Notes under the pieces: model-generated
What the model saw: only the letters and a program-made list of their open reading frames with translations
The model's database searches: none
What the model was told of the DNA's origin: nothing
Translations under genes and position numbers: made by a program
In this document: positions 45,852 through 58,303 of the stretch, piece by piece
How the letters are laid out: each line of letters begins with the position of its first letter
Numbering within the stretch: position 1 is the first letter of the stretch
Origin: Isoetes taiwanensis
Lineage: Eukaryota; Streptophyta; Lycopodiopsida; Isoetales; Isoetaceae
Length of the DNA stretch: 64,000 nucleotides
Assembly (NCBI GenBank): GCA_021234155.1
Contig: JAJEKV010000075.1
Coordinates: 4,418,230-4,482,229, forward strand
Reading direction: 5' to 3'

Positions 45852-46440
45852 ATGGTCTCTAATTGTCCGAAAAACCCTAAACATTTAGCATTCCTTCACG
45901 CATTCGCCAATCTTCCGGCTCTGGAACGATCCTCTATCCTTCAAAATTTGCTGTCCTTTCAAGAAAATCCTGCAGACACCATTCTCTTTGGAAATTTTGA
46001 GAATCTGCTTCCCTAATCTTTTGATATGGACCCCATTACTCATGAAGTGCCCTTCTGGGATAACCTTTCTGCGGATCCTGACCATAGAGGCATTCATCAT
46101 CCTCTTAATCCGGCCACTCGGATTCCTTTTCCTTACGGAATTGCAAGAAATCACCCAAAAATTTGATCGGATGTGGAGCTGGATGAGAGACTAAAGAGAA
46201 CCAGGATACCTCACCTCCCGGAACAGAAAATGAGCATTTACAATGGTATTTCCTTGAATCTTCCAGTTGTTCATTCTAAAATTGATGCTCTCTCTCATTC
46301 TGCTGTTATCATAAAAGTTTTGAAATGTGGCATAAAGCTTGATAAATTGTGGGTTTAGGGTTTAAATGTAGTAGATTCTAACTTATTCCTTTCTGATGAT
46401 CCTAGAATATCTTAACTTTCTGCGTGGAGAAGGAAGAAGC
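45852..46440 (+). pseudogene. Third LINE: ORF1 N-terminal fragment
   Basis: The start MVSNCPKNPKHLAFLHAF...ILFGNFENLLP parallels the start of the LINE ORF1 at 8792 (SILNVFCSL...LIQFGDFTSFVP). After a stop and frameshifts, PFWDNLS, HLPEQKMSIYNG and ALSHSAVII follow in the same order as PFWDCYA and FLSSHAVIC there. It therefore represents another, diverged family of DUF4283-type LINE. Similarity is lost near 46400. Confidence 0.6.
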
Positions 46441-46758
46441 AAATTTGACAGCCTCTCTCCTTTCAGTAATCAAGTTCAAGATCAGGTTATGCAAAATGAC
46501 ATTGCGACATCTATGGAATCATATCTTATGAGAAGAGGTCATAGAAGATATCAAAAAGAAAGTGAAGATCTATGGGCTGCTATTTTCTGCAGAGAAGTTG
46601 TGCAGGTCCATTGCTTATGGTTCTTTTTATCAGTCAACAACTTCATTCTTTCTGAAGCACAGTTGACAAGATATAGATCAATGTATTACAACCACAAGCT
46701 GCTTGCTGATCTCTATAGATCCTTGTTGATTCTTTTGGAGGACAAGGACAAATTCTGA
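46396..46758 (+). other. Unassigned ORF
   Basis: A 120-codon open frame with many charged residues (YLMRRGHRRYQKESEDLW) and a hydrophobic middle. No family recognised. It begins where LINE similarity fades and ends 30 bp before a convergent transposase-like gene. It may be coding or a decayed repeat. Confidence 0.25.
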
Positions 46759-46790
46759 CTGTTTCACACTAACAACTGGTCCCCTGACCA

Positions 46791-48864
46791 TTATATCTTT
46801 GGATCAACTGATGCCTTCAACACCTTGAGGTGCATCTTGAATGCTTTTTCTACAAAGTGAGTGTCATGTATTTTGTCATCTGAAATAAAGAAGTGCACAC
46901 ATTTCCTCATTTTACCCTGTACCTTGAACATCGTGATGTGGACCAATATGCTGATTTGTTCATTGTACCAATGTTGTGCTTGAATCTCGTTGAATGGCTT
47001 CAAAGTATAATTCTCCGAGAAATCAATAACTGATAATACGATATCATCACGAAGACTCTTCATGGATTCCTTGAATTGTTTGTTTCGCCAATGTGCCACA
47101 AAGTTATGATATACAAACTTCGACATATGATCAAACATGTTATCCAACATTTACTGGAGCTGCCTTTCTTGTCTATTAGCTTTAGTCTTTGTGAAGTTCC
47201 TTTCTTCGAGGGCTCATTAACGTAACCATAGACTTGCCAATCAAGCGTTTGATCAATCTGCTCATTGTGTTCTCTTGGACACAACTCAATTAATTGTTTC
47301 CCACAATTTCCACAATCTGATTTGATACATTGTAGCTTATGCCACTTTCGTTGCTTTCTTTGCTCTGCACACATATCATAGCCCTCCAAAATGTGCTAAC
47401 ATTATCAAATGTCTTGTTCTTGGCTTGACATATCCCAAAGATGAGCTTCGAGATCTTTACACACCACAATTGCAATGAACAATTTTCATGGAGTCTTGAC
47501 CTCATCAAATTAAATGTCCGCTTTATGCGGATCGATTGCTCATGTTTCACGCAACAACATGTGTTTCTTTCCTTTAGCTTTCTAATGCAAGAAGGTTTTA
47601 AGTATTCAAATTGCCTAAGCCCAATCCGAACCTCTGGATACTGATCCACAAAATTCTGGAATAATTCAGCCTGTAAAATTACAGTGAAATAACATTAGTC
47701 ACCTCATTACATTACATTACATTACATTACATACAAATCTTTTACATATTCAAGACCCTAAACTCCCACACATACATGTATATTCTGACATGAATTTTAT
47801 TTCATTTACTATGAAGTCATATAATTTCTTGACAATTAATACATCTCCACATTAATTTCTTTTTAGTTACTGCCTACATCTACAATACATCCAGAATATA
47901 CATGTAAACAAATATACATGTACGTGTTGCCATGAAATAATTTGACATTTCCATGTAGAGCAAACTAGTGCAGACTGCATCTACATTACATTCAAAAAGT
48001 AAAGAAATCTGTTATAAACTTTATATCAGTGTTACAAAATAAAAAACATCTTTATTCTGCAAAAAAAGATGTAATTACAGCTAAATTACAGTCGTACCTG
48101 TGTAATGTCAATATATTGAATTGGTTGTGTCCTCTTCTTCATGACATCTCTAATTTTTGGTGAAACCTTTGAGTTATCTAACCAAAACTGAGCAACCATA
48201 TCCTTCATAGCCTGATCTATAGTATTTGTTCTTGGATTTCGACACCTTTAATGCCCATGATTTGTTCCACCTAGTGACATTCTTTTCCTTCTCTCCACTA
48301 CTAGTTTCATATTTCTAGGATGTATTTTCAAAAACTTAGTCGCTAGTGAAGTCTTCTGTAATTCTCCTTCCTCTCCAACCACCATAGATAGTACAGAATG
48401 CTTTGCAGCAAGTTTGTCATTGCTATTTGCATGTTTGACATCTTGGAGGCCATTCTTTAAATTCTTTACCAGATCTGTTTTCACGATAGCCTCTTGAGGC
48501 CTTTCAATGACTGGCTCAAATAGGAATTGCAATCTTTTGTCCTGCAATAATCTTCTTGCAAATATACTTTGCTGTTTTGGAGTCAAATTAGATACCTCAT
48601 TCATTATGAGATTTACAGCAGCATTCACCTTTCTTCTAATTGGCTTTGTCACGTATCCACCCTACAAACCCTTTGTTTCGATTTTCTTTGCCTGCTTATA
48701 ACAGTGCTTTCCGAAACTTCATCAACAGGAGGATTGAAATCTGAACCCGATGCTGACCTCGAAGTGCTTGCATGAGAGTCCAATCCTTCTTCCATAGTTT
48801 CTTCTTCAACTGGTGCTTTAAGACATCGATCCATTCTGCAAAAAGGGGATACAACATCCTGCAC
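46791..48864 (-). pseudogene. Transposase-like multi-exon gene, unclassified
   Basis: In sense: a first exon (to about 48650) that is Ser/Glu-rich, then 48652 to about 48100 with LTPKQQSIFARRLLQ and FWLDNSKVSPKIRDVMKKR, ending ITQ before gtacg. An intron follows (acceptor tttacag at about 47672), then AELFQNFVDQYPEVRIGLRQ with FEYLKPSCIRKL and a Cys-rich block (NTCCCVKH). After a frameshift near 47360 come CIKSDCGNCGKQ and, from 47150, SVIDFSENYTLKPFNE, QAQHWYNEQISI and FISDDKIHD. The D-F-x-E-N-Y / HW / SDD-x-x-HD pattern resembles DDE-like proteins common in invertebrate and algal genomes. I cannot name the superfamily. Confidence 0.5.
47706..47730. repeat. (ATTAC)5 microsatellite
   Basis: Five perfect attac units within the intron of the transposase-like gene. 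Confidence 0.85.
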
Positions 48865-48865
48865 A

Positions 48866-50649
48866 AAAAATCAGATTATTAACCAGATTTGTATTACTGC
48901 TTGAAGGGATTTGTATTACTGCTTGAAGGAAAGGGATTTCAATTTCTTCAAGATACATTTGTTTCTTGAAATGCATTCGATTTAGGAGCAGCTATAATCA
49001 ATTTGGGGCAAGTTTTCCTTGAGGTAGAATCCGGAGCCATGTTTGATCGATTGAGGAAAGTTCAAAATGTGCGCCAAGATTTTGGGAGAATTTGGTATAA
49101 TTATGGAGAATATTATACGTCAACCACCTTTATTAATGATAGGCAACTCCATGTAAAATTCAAAATGTACATTACAAATACTTTAACCCAGTTCAATTTT
49201 CTACATTAATATACAAAAAAATTCAATCACCCTTTTATGCTTCTACCCGCCCATTATAAAAAAAGGGTGAACGAGGATTACATTTTGAAAGGTCATGACA
49301 CTCTGGCCTGTACTGAAGATTATAGGTCAGAGAGCCATAACTTTTCATCATCTAATCTCTATCCACTCTTCAATGAAACAGCAAAAAACTATTTATGGAT
49401 TCCACTGTCCCACCTTTATATAGTGAGTCAGATTATGAACCCTTAGTTTTTGGTGCACCAGAACTCGAATGTGGAAATAGAACACCAGCCGGCGGGTTGT
49501 ACCCGCTCTCGGTGGCCCCTCACTGTCCCGACACTTAGCTCCTTTCCTTTTTCTACAATTATTCTGCATAGTCTTGGTGCCCAATAGTGGTCTTGGCAAC
49601 AAAACAAAGTCACACCGACTGGACTATATTAGTGACACCGATTACTATTAGGATTAAAAAACCTCGCCCCGAAACCTTAATAGTAATGGGCTCACTAATG
49701 CCCAAATATTATTATCAGATCCTTTTTCTATCATTTTGGATTTTGGATTTTCGCTGCCACATCCTTTTTCCATCGTGTGGATTTTGGATTCCCTGCTGCC
49801 ATTCATCTTTTTTCTATCATTCTGAATTTTGGATTTTTCCGTTGCTACTCATCCTTTTCCATCCCATGGATTTTGAAATTTTTCCGCTGCCACCCATCCT
49901 TTTATATACCACAAGTGTATATTTCTATCCTACTGTGCAATCCCCTGAATTTGGTCTAGCTTTTTATCGCTATCCCCATAGCCTGCTGCCTCTCGAACAT
50001 CCATCCTTATATCCTGCTGCCACCGCCATCGCTTTTCACCCCCCATTTCTACATTCTTGCCTATGGAGTCTGCCCAGATTATAAGGTCCTTAGTTGGACT
50101 CCCTTGACGCTTAGCAACTAGGGCCTCTGATAACCGGCTCCTAAATATTCAAACCCCTGCCCTTCATATCTATTATCAATTCCAGACTCAGTCTGTTACA
50201 TATTCGCTCTTGGGCATCAAATTCCATTCCGAGCATGACGATCCCATGGATATCCCTTGTAAGCAAAGCCTTAAAACCTTAAACTAGCAATCTGTTAGTG
50301 CAGACAAGTTCTAAAAGGAAGGTTAAGAATAAGAATGCTAAATCTTCCCTTTCTGGAGTTAATATCTAGGAAAGAGGCAAAGATGGGAACCAGTTTCTAG
50401 CATCCGAGAGCACCAATCGCTGCTGAGACATGTAAGTTTTCGTAGTTCTATCCCCCTTTTTTCTGTCTGCCTCCTTTGTTGCATCTGCATATTTCCTTAA
50501 AATAATTGAAGTGATACGAAATTTATCTATTACGTGATTGAGCAATCTGAATGAAGATAACTGTGTAGATCTGGTTATCGGGCTCAGCCTGAAAAACAAT
50601 GCTTCCTACAACTAAAGCTCTGTCGGGATGCTTTGTAGAATCCGTTTGC
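48866..50649. other. No recognisable gene
   Basis: Short ORFs on both strands (for example 49003-49209 plus, 50366-50599 minus) match nothing known. Contains the minisatellite at 49719-49894. Confidence 0.4.
49719..49894. repeat. Degenerate minisatellite, 4 units of 42-47 bp
   Basis: Units starting 'atccttttt(c/t)...' at 49719, 49761, 49804 and 49851, each containing 'ggattttggatttt' and 'gctgccac'-like words. A partial fifth starts at 49895. Confidence 0.7.
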
Positions 50650-50743
50650 TGCTGTATCTAGATGGTCTATATAGCCTATTTCTTACACAAAATACTTGCT
50701 GTATCTAGATGGTCTGTGTAGCCTATTTCTTACATAAAATACT
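50650..50743. repeat. 47-bp tandem duplication
   Basis: tgctgtatctagatggtct... at 50650 repeats at 50697 with few mismatches. Confidence 0.85.
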
Positions 50744-51915
50744 TGAGAAACAAATGGATGCGAGTTGCCCTGTAGAGATCTTGAAAACTGATACTAAAAA
50801 ACCCCACAAGATTAAAGACATTCGAGCTCTCAGAAGAGAGCTACCGATTTACTAAGCTTCACAACTGTATTGCATAAAAATATATGGGAATGGATTGTAC
50901 AAAATGTAGATCATCTAAGCTTCTGGCTTTGGCCCTGCCGCTTTGCCGCCCCTGGAATAGATTGATGGCAACACCAGTTGAAAGAAACCAGCAATTGGCA
51001 GACATAACAAGCATTACAAACTAGCACTCAAAATCCTTCCTAGCTGCATTACAAACCGACCCAGACCTAGCCTCGACCATGGAGCCACCATCCTGAAATC
51101 TCTGGATCTGCAAGAAAAACTTGAAACCTGCACGAAAAGCATAGGTAACTCCAGAAAAAAATGAGGCCACTCCAGAAAAATGGTGCTGCCCTCTCCAAAC
51201 CCGGTCACAACCGTAGGAGCTGCCTTAGACGACGTCGCCATCACGTTGGAGCTTTCCACCATAGCACAGTACCGCATCCCCTCACCTCACCGCTCACCGC
51301 TCATCCGCTCACCGCTCATCGCAATAAATTATAGCAATTAAACGTAACTGCAGATATGTAGCCAACTTCTACTTTCTTTGCAAAGAAATACAGGAAAGGA
51401 TCTGCTCGGTGCCCTAGCAGAAATAGCTGCAGTTTGGCATGCATCTTAACAGTTCTATACAGATCAATACCTTTGCATATGATCACTATAACACATAGGA
51501 GCATCTGATTGTGCCCATGTCCAATTGGAATGAAGATACCAACTGGATGGATCCAATCAAATTAAATTTTACAATATACTAACATCTATGTTCCAGCAGG
51601 AAAACTGTCTTCAGGCACCTATAACGTCTGCATTCAAAATTTCTGGTTACCTTTTACATGGTACATCATTTCTAGCTGGCATGGAGAGGCTATAATTGCA
51701 GAGAAGGCTCACTCCTCAATTGGGCTGGTATGCTGTACCTAAAAGTATTATAATATATGACTCAGCCTTAGAAACTAACTGTTTTGTGGTTGGCTTTGAA
51801 TTGGATGGTTGGTTTGCTGACATCACAGATCTGGTCATTTTACTGCTTGGACAAGTCAGTGTATACCCTTTAGAACTCTCCATGCATTCCAGGAAAAAAC
51901 ATCAAAAAGGGGCAT
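50744..51915. other. No certain gene; probable 3' flank of the PPR gene
   Basis: A minus-strand ORF at 51277-51014 (87 codons) has no known domain. Short 'ccgctcaccgctcat' repeats lie at 51285-51320. Part of this stretch may be PPR 3' UTR. Confidence 0.35.
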
Positions 51916-53649
51916 TTAACCTCCATCATCTGCAAGCCTTGACAGCATACTTTCTTTTATATCAGAATCAGCATAAATATTGGACATTAGCACATAGGAT
52001 CCAATACCATGACAATCCGAACTTGTTACTCGACCAAAGCAGAGTCGTCCTAGTTCCATGTTTCCATGTATTTTGCAGGCGTTCAGTAAAGAGGCCCAGC
52101 CAATGACATTGGGCCGAATGGTATTCCTGAGTAGATCTTCTGCCTCAGTGAAATATCCTGCTCGGCCCAGAAGATCGGCCATGCAGTTAAAATGAGAGAC
52201 ATTAGGCTTAATACCATGCTGTTCATCCATAAAATTGAAGTACCAGTATCCTTCCTCTACCAGGCTTTCACGACTGCATGCAATAAGAATGCTGGTAAAG
52301 ATGGCTTCATCTAGCTTTATGCTTTTCTGTTCCATTTTCTCTAATAATTGTAAAGCATCAGACGCCTCACCATGTTGAGCATGTCCTGCAATCATGGCAC
52401 CCCATGATATCAAATCCGTACTCAGCAGCTCAGTAAAGACCTGGTATGCATCCATCATGCTTCCACATTTGGCATACATATCAATAATGGTATTACACAT
52501 GGTAAGGTCTGCTTGGAGTCCACATGTCATGATCTGGTGATGGATTACTTTTCCATGCTCAATGGCCCCTACACTTCCACATGCTTTCAAGGCATTTAAA
52601 AACGTTACTTCATCTGGCCTTGCACCATCTTGGCTCATCTGGCTAAAGAGTTCTAAGGCATGGACGCTTTCCCCATGTTCGATATATCCTCCTAGCATAG
52701 CATTCCAGGATACCACATTTCGTTCTGTCAAACTGTGGAACACATCACAGGCCTCCTCTAAGCTTCCACATTTGGCATACATATCAACAATGGTATTTCC
52801 AATGAAAACATTATTCTGTAGCTTGCATTTAAGAACCTCTCTGTGAATAATTCTTCCCTGATGTATGTCTCTGACAATGCAACATGCTTTCAAAGCAGCT
52901 GAAAATGTGACATTTGTGGGCTGTAATCCACCTTCTTGCATCTTGCTAAAAAAGTCTAAGGCAAAAATACCTTCACCATTATGTGCATATCCTCCAATCA
53001 TTGCACCCCAAGAAACGACATCCCTAACTGGCATTGTATGAAAAACTTTGTATGCCTCCTGAAGGGAGCCACATTTTGCATACATATCAACAAGGCTATT
53101 CTCAACAATAAGATCTAGATAATGTGCGCCCTTAATGATGCCGCCATGGACAAGTTTCCCATCTGGAAGAGCAGATGAGATAGAACATGCCTTAACCACA
53201 GCAAGATAGACATGCCTGTCATACTTCATGCCTAATAGTTGCATCTTTTGGTACAATTCAATGGCTTCCCCACCTTGTCCAAGGCTTGTGTTTGCTGAGA
53301 TGATTGCACTCCATGTATATGGACTTGGCTTCGCGACCTTGCTAAAAACTATATTGGCTTCATGCAAGCATGCAGAAGTTGCAAATAGACGAATTACATG
53401 GTCATTAAGAACAGCAAGTGAATCAAGCCCACTACTATCCATCAGGAACTGCACTCGTCTAACATAGTCCATACCTTTTCTCTTCTCACAAGCTTGTAAA
53501 AGATAGTATGCTAAGTTCCTTGTAAGACGTACTCCTTGCTGCTCCATGACCTCTAGCACTTGATCTAACTGTCCTTCCATGCACATTTTGCACATGTCTA
53601 CAACAAATGTGTTGACAACAACGTGTGCTTGAGCCAACATGAAATACAT
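51916..53649 (-). CDS. PLS-class pentatricopeptide repeat protein, E-type ending
   Basis: 577 residues, single exon. PPR proteins bind organellar RNA base by base for editing, splicing or stability. About 13 repeats of 31-36 residues alternate in P-L-S manner. Typical S/L signatures recur: SLVDMYAKCGSLQEAYKVF (about residue 190), TIVDMYAKCGSLEEACDVF (about 290), TIIDMYAKCGSMMDAYQVF (about 390), each followed by a VSW/ISW block. The C-terminus matches the E1 motif (VIGWASLLNACKIHGNMELG, YVLMSNIYAD) and then stops, so E2 and DYW deaminase domains are absent. Such proteins usually need a partner supplying DYW. The start at 53649 is the first Met. A clear targeting peptide is not obvious, so an upstream exon is possible. 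Confidence 0.88.
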   Translation of the reverse strand: MYFMLAQAHVVVNTFVVDMCKMCMEGQLDQVLEVMEQQGVRLTRNLAYYLLQACEKRKGMDYVRRVQFLMDSSGLDSLAVLNDHVIRLFATSACLHEANIVFSKVAKPSPYTWSAIISANTSLGQGGEAIELYQKMQLLGMKYDRHVYLAVVKACSISSALPDGKLVHGGIIKGAHYLDLIVENSLVDMYAKCGSLQEAYKVFHTMPVRDVVSWGAMIGGYAHNGEGIFALDFFSKMQEGGLQPTNVTFSAALKACCIVRDIHQGRIIHREVLKCKLQNNVFIGNTIVDMYAKCGSLEEACDVFHSLTERNVVSWNAMLGGYIEHGESVHALELFSQMSQDGARPDEVTFLNALKACGSVGAIEHGKVIHHQIMTCGLQADLTMCNTIIDMYAKCGSMMDAYQVFTELLSTDLISWGAMIAGHAQHGEASDALQLLEKMEQKSIKLDEAIFTSILIACSRESLVEEGYWYFNFMDEQHGIKPNVSHFNCMADLLGRAGYFTEAEDLLRNTIRPNVIGWASLLNACKIHGNMELGRLCFGRVTSSDCHGIGSYVLMSNIYADSDIKESMLSRLADDGG

Positions 53650-56470
53650 AAATGAACTTCTTATCTTTCAAATATGTCTTGGTTATGAAGCAACATTTTA
53701 ATTGCCTTTAAACGATCACTTCGTACCTCTTATACTCTACATATAGATAACAACAGAAAAGAAAGCAGAGGTGAAGTTTAAGGTTCAACCTTGAAAGACG
53801 TCGCCACATTAAACAAGTAGATGACGACCATTTATGTCAATTTTGCAATGATCCACCAGCAAAAAAAATGTTATATAACAAATCTCAAGGTTCTTAGCAG
53901 AACACTCAAACCATTTTTTTTTCAGAAGCGCACATTTGGGACCTACATGATGGCAGACTTTCAAGTGGTTTGAATACGAATGGAATTTTTTATATATCTA
54001 CAAAATCATTGGCCATACAAATGCAAGCACACAGGCCAAATCAATTGAAGGGGCAAGATATAAATTATAATTGTTGCTTCAAATGCAATAAGCGAGAAAT
54101 TCATCTCATCCTGCAGAAGAAATGTCGTATATGCCACAGGACACAGGGATATAGCATATACCTAAAACCAATGCAGCTCCATGGACCCGTGCAGAGGCAA
54201 AATCAATGGACAGTGCAGGATATGATCCATTAGTGTCGCATTTAGAAGAGTGACATCCTATTGTTTCTTGTAAAACACTACGATAGGGAGGTTAAAGGGG
54301 AGTCCATGCTGAAAACAATTTGTTTTCTATTACCTAGACCAGACTGGTTTAAAGACCAGACTGGTTTAAAGATCTGCGATGCATATCCTCGTGGTAGTAT
54401 GCCTTCTGCTATAAGTAGCAACTAATGCATTGTTTCTTGTTACCTTTATCGCTAAGTGCTACCTTTTTTTAATTTTTTTTTAGTTTTAACCATTGTTAGA
54501 CCATTGAATTATCCCATATAATCACAATGGATACACCAAAATATGCAAATACATGCACATATCGATGGTTCGATTAAGCCTCGGCTGGTGCAAAATGTGC
54601 AACCTTTGATAAGCTCCAAGGAAGGTAGCACATGCGGCTACATCACACTAAGGCGGGAAAAATAGAAAGCACCGAGGCCACCGATCCTACCTGAGATAAG
54701 AATGTGAATAACACGGGGGAAATCCGAAAGAAATGCGCATTCATATGCATGCAAAAACTAGACAGGCATGCAAAATCGTCGATCCAACAAAGTGCTTAGG
54801 TGAAACGCCTCACAAAGATCCCGGATCCGAGAGCCATGCTACCCGGAAGAAAATCCGCCCCGGATCCCGCGTGTCATCTGGCCCTTTCTATAAGGAACAA
54901 AACTAGATGCACAAAATTGAACCCAGCCAATTCCGGCAACTCTGTTGCAGCCACTTGCAGCACCAGGAGGCCGGATGCATGAATCGCAGCCCTGAGGCCC
55001 GCAACCAAAAGGGAAAGAACCTAATTTCTAAAAAAAGAAGGGAAAAATCATATCGAACCATTACAAAAAGGGTATTCCAAACCATTGGGAAAAAAAAAAA
55101 TCCAAACCACTGCAGAAAACCTTAGAAATCATCTATAGCAAACCTTCTGAACTACAGTGGATATATTTGTCCATTTGCTAGAAAAATTATATGACTATTG
55201 AAAAACAAGACTTATCAAGTACATCTTTTACCTATGGATCATGCAATTTAGCTCTCCACTAACTTGTACATGTCCCTGATCAAGTTTACATCATCCAATC
55301 CTACATTCACATCTAGCAACCATTTCTAAATCACAACATTTGAACACCCTTGGTAATAAATAGAGGTATAAAGCATATCCACATGCATTACTATGTGCCC
55401 CTCGGTATTTCAAAATCTACAACTTTACAATACAACGTCTGTATCTAACACCATGTAGTCTACTTTAACTTGAAACCTCCCGATAATTTAGAAGACAATA
55501 GATGTAAAAGACATCTTTTTTGTCTACAATGCTCGAATTGAACTTTTTTCTATGTGCACAACATTGAATCCCATAGGTAATTCCAATTATTTCTTGTAAC
55601 ACCCTAGTTGTAACTTTTGGACACCTTCAAGTGTGCCATAAAATATAATTTTGTCAATGTGGAAGGACTATGCGTTGCCTCTACTTGATCTTTCTAAAAG
55701 AATCTTAATAGACTGACACTGAGCAAATCTAGCACAAAGAGTAGCTTCAAGATATCGCAACATTCTAGAATGATGAGCCCCATGTCAAACCATAGAAATA
55801 GCGCAGTACCATGTATCACAAACATACATCAAAAATCTTCACAGATGTCAACGTTTATTAGAGTGTCCCTAAATGTAAGTATGTTCTATTTTGTGCAGTT
55901 CGAGTCGGACTTTGAGTACAGTAAATGAGTGAATAAAGAGAAATGTCGTCGTGCTAAATTTTTGTATCAAATGAAGGCTCTGAGGTCGTTAGGCAATGAG
56001 GCAAACGGAGCTGGATTTCAAGTAAGGGTGCTTTCCCATGAATTGCAAACCCGAAAATTCTGTACTAAGGTAAAAAATCTAAGGCTCAGAATTGTGTGGA
56101 GAATACTTTGCGACTGAGGTCCTAAACTTGAATCAAGCAAGCGAAGGCACTTATTGGAATGCTAGAGAGACTTCGACTTGACCTTAAAAAAATCTCCAGG
56201 TTTTCGTCCCATGGGAAAGCACCCTAAGCCAGCTTTGGCAAACCTCAAAGTTTTGTGTGAAGGGCTTGTCAAAAGCTCAAAACTCAAATGTTTGTGTGAC
56301 GCACATGCCTTTAACCCGATTGGGTTCCGTGGACATTAAATTTTTTTTCTCTTCTTTTAAGGCCCAACGGTTGCCACATTCTTTGAGCAAAACACATTTT
56401 CTGACGGAAAAAGCTCGACGGAAAATCAGAACTGAGAATTTTGCTTGTTATGGTTTCCCTCTTGTTTTGT
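53650..56470. other. Intergenic, no gene supported
   Basis: AT-rich DNA. A 17-bp unit (gaccagactggtttaaa) is doubled at 54337-54370. Only short unsupported ORFs are present. The last few hundred bases before 56480 likely hold the CCT4 promoter and a 5'-UTR intron: cttgttttgtttcatttag (to 56479) looks like a 3' splice site six bases before the ATG. Confidence 0.45.
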
Positions 56471-56485
56471 TTCATTTAGGTCAGC

Positions 56486-58167
56486 ATGCCGGGAGCTCCA
56501 AGCGCAGCCGCAGCGGCGCCCAAGACAGAGAAATACGTTGATACAAAACGTAAGGATGACATTCGTCAAATGAACATCGTAGCAGCAAGGGCTGTCGCAG
56601 ATGCAGTTAGAACAAGTCTTGGACCTCGAGGTATGGACAAAATGCTTTCTACTTCTACCGGAGACGTTATCATTACAAATGACGGTGCTACCATTCTTCA
56701 AAAAATGGAGGTATTACAACCTGCTGCCAAAATGTTGGTTGAGTTGTCTAAAAGTCAGGATATTGTGGCTGGTGATGGCACCACTAGTGTTGTTGTTATT
56801 GCTGGTGCTTTATTAAAGCAATGTCTTGTTTTACTTGAAAAGGGAGTTCATCCTACCATTATATCTGATTCTCTATATAAGGCCTCTCAGAAGGCCATCG
56901 AGGTATTGACTTCAATGGCTATTCCTGTGGAGCTTTCTGATCGGGATTCACTCATAAAAAGTGCTAGCACTTCACTGAATAGCAAGGTTGTTAGTCAATA
57001 TTCGTCTCTTTTAGCACCGCTTGCAGTAGATGCAGTGCTCAATGTGATTGATCCTGCAAGACCAGATGGTGTCGATTTGAGGGATATCAAAGTTGTAAAA
57101 AAACTTGGGGGCACTGTTGATGACACAGAGATGGTTAAAGGGCTTGTTTTTGATAAGAAGGCAAGTCATGCAGCTGGTGGACCGACAAGGGTGGAAAATG
57201 CAAAGATCGCATTAATTCAGTTCCAGATATCTCCTCCTAAAACTGACATAGAGCAGAGTGTGATAGTTTCAGATTACTCACAAATGGATCGCATCCTGAA
57301 AGAAGAAAGGAACTATATTTTAGGAATAATAAAGAAGATCAAAGCTACAGGATGCAATGTGCTTTTGATTCAGAAAAGCATTCTCAGAGATGCTGTCACA
57401 GACTTGTCACTTCATTATTTAGCTAAGGCAAAAATCCTAGTTGTAAAGGATATCGAGCGAGGCGATATTGATTTCATATCCAAAACTTTAAATTGCCTTC
57501 CAATTGCCAATATTGAGCATTTCCGTCCAGAGAAATTGGGCCATGCAGATCTTGTGGAGGAAGCTCCAGTAGGAGAAGGACGGATACTTAAAATAACAGG
57601 CATCAAAAATATGGGGAGAACATCGACAATCGTAGTTAGAGGCTCCAATCATCTTGTTCTAGATGAAGCAGATAGAAGTTTGCACGATGCCTTATGTGTT
57701 GTGAGGTGCCTTGTTAACAAGCGCTTTCTTGTTGCTGGTGAGTTTATCTGTTCCATGGGCTGTACTAGTGGCATGCCAATATCATAATTGATTACTTTTA
57801 CATGTTTTTGGTTACAGGTGGTGGTGCACCAGAAATAGAAGTTTGTCGACAGCTGGGAGCATGGGCGAAGTCATTGCATGGGATGGAAAGCTATTGTGTA
57901 CGGGGATTTGCAGAAGCCTTGGAGGTGATTCCTTACACATTGGCAGAGAATGCAGGGTTGAATCCTATCCATATTGTCACAGAATTGCGAAATCATCATG
58001 CAAATGGAGAAGTAAATACTGGGATCAATGTTAGGAGAGGGCAAATTACCAACATGTTGGAGGAGAATGTAGTGCAGCCCCTACTTGTTAGCACAAGTGC
58101 AGTCTCATTGGCCACTGAATGTGTGAGGATGATATTGAAGATTGATGACATTGTTACTGTCAGATAG
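56486..58167 (+). CDS. CCT4: T-complex protein 1 subunit delta (CCT4), two exons
   Basis: A subunit of the cytosolic TRiC/CCT chaperonin, which folds actin, tubulin and other proteins using ATP. Exons 56486-57737 and 57818-58167 join across an 80-bp intron (gtgagt ... ttacag) within [11 protein letters not shown], giving 533 residues, the usual plant CCT4 length. ATPase motifs are present: [11 protein letters not shown] and NDGATIL (equatorial domain), [19 protein letters not shown] with the catalytic Asp, and GGGAPEIE. The N-terminal [20 protein letters not shown] and the C-terminal [19 protein letters not shown] are typical of the delta subunit. Start ATG 56486 lies just after a probable 5'-UTR splice acceptor. 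Intact with no frameshift, the only clearly complete housekeeping gene here. Confidence 0.96.
57738..57817 (+). other. CCT4 coding intron
   Basis: 80 bp, gtgagt donor and gttacag acceptor. Splicing restores the conserved GGGAPEIE motif. Reading through would stop at 57785-57787. Confidence 0.93.
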
Positions 58168-58185
58168 AATGAACAGCAAAACAAG

Positions 58186-58303
58186 ATTGGACTTGTAAAC
58201 CACCTTCCTTTTAAATCTATGGTTTTAACTTACAGCAGTATTGAATTGGACTTGTAAACCACCTTCCTTTTAAATCTATGGTTTTAACTTACAGCAGTAT
58301 TGA
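58186..58303 (+). repeat. Perfect 59-bp tandem duplication in the CCT4 3' UTR
   Basis: Two identical copies, 58186-58244 and 58245-58303, starting 18 bases after the stop codon. Confidence 0.93.
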
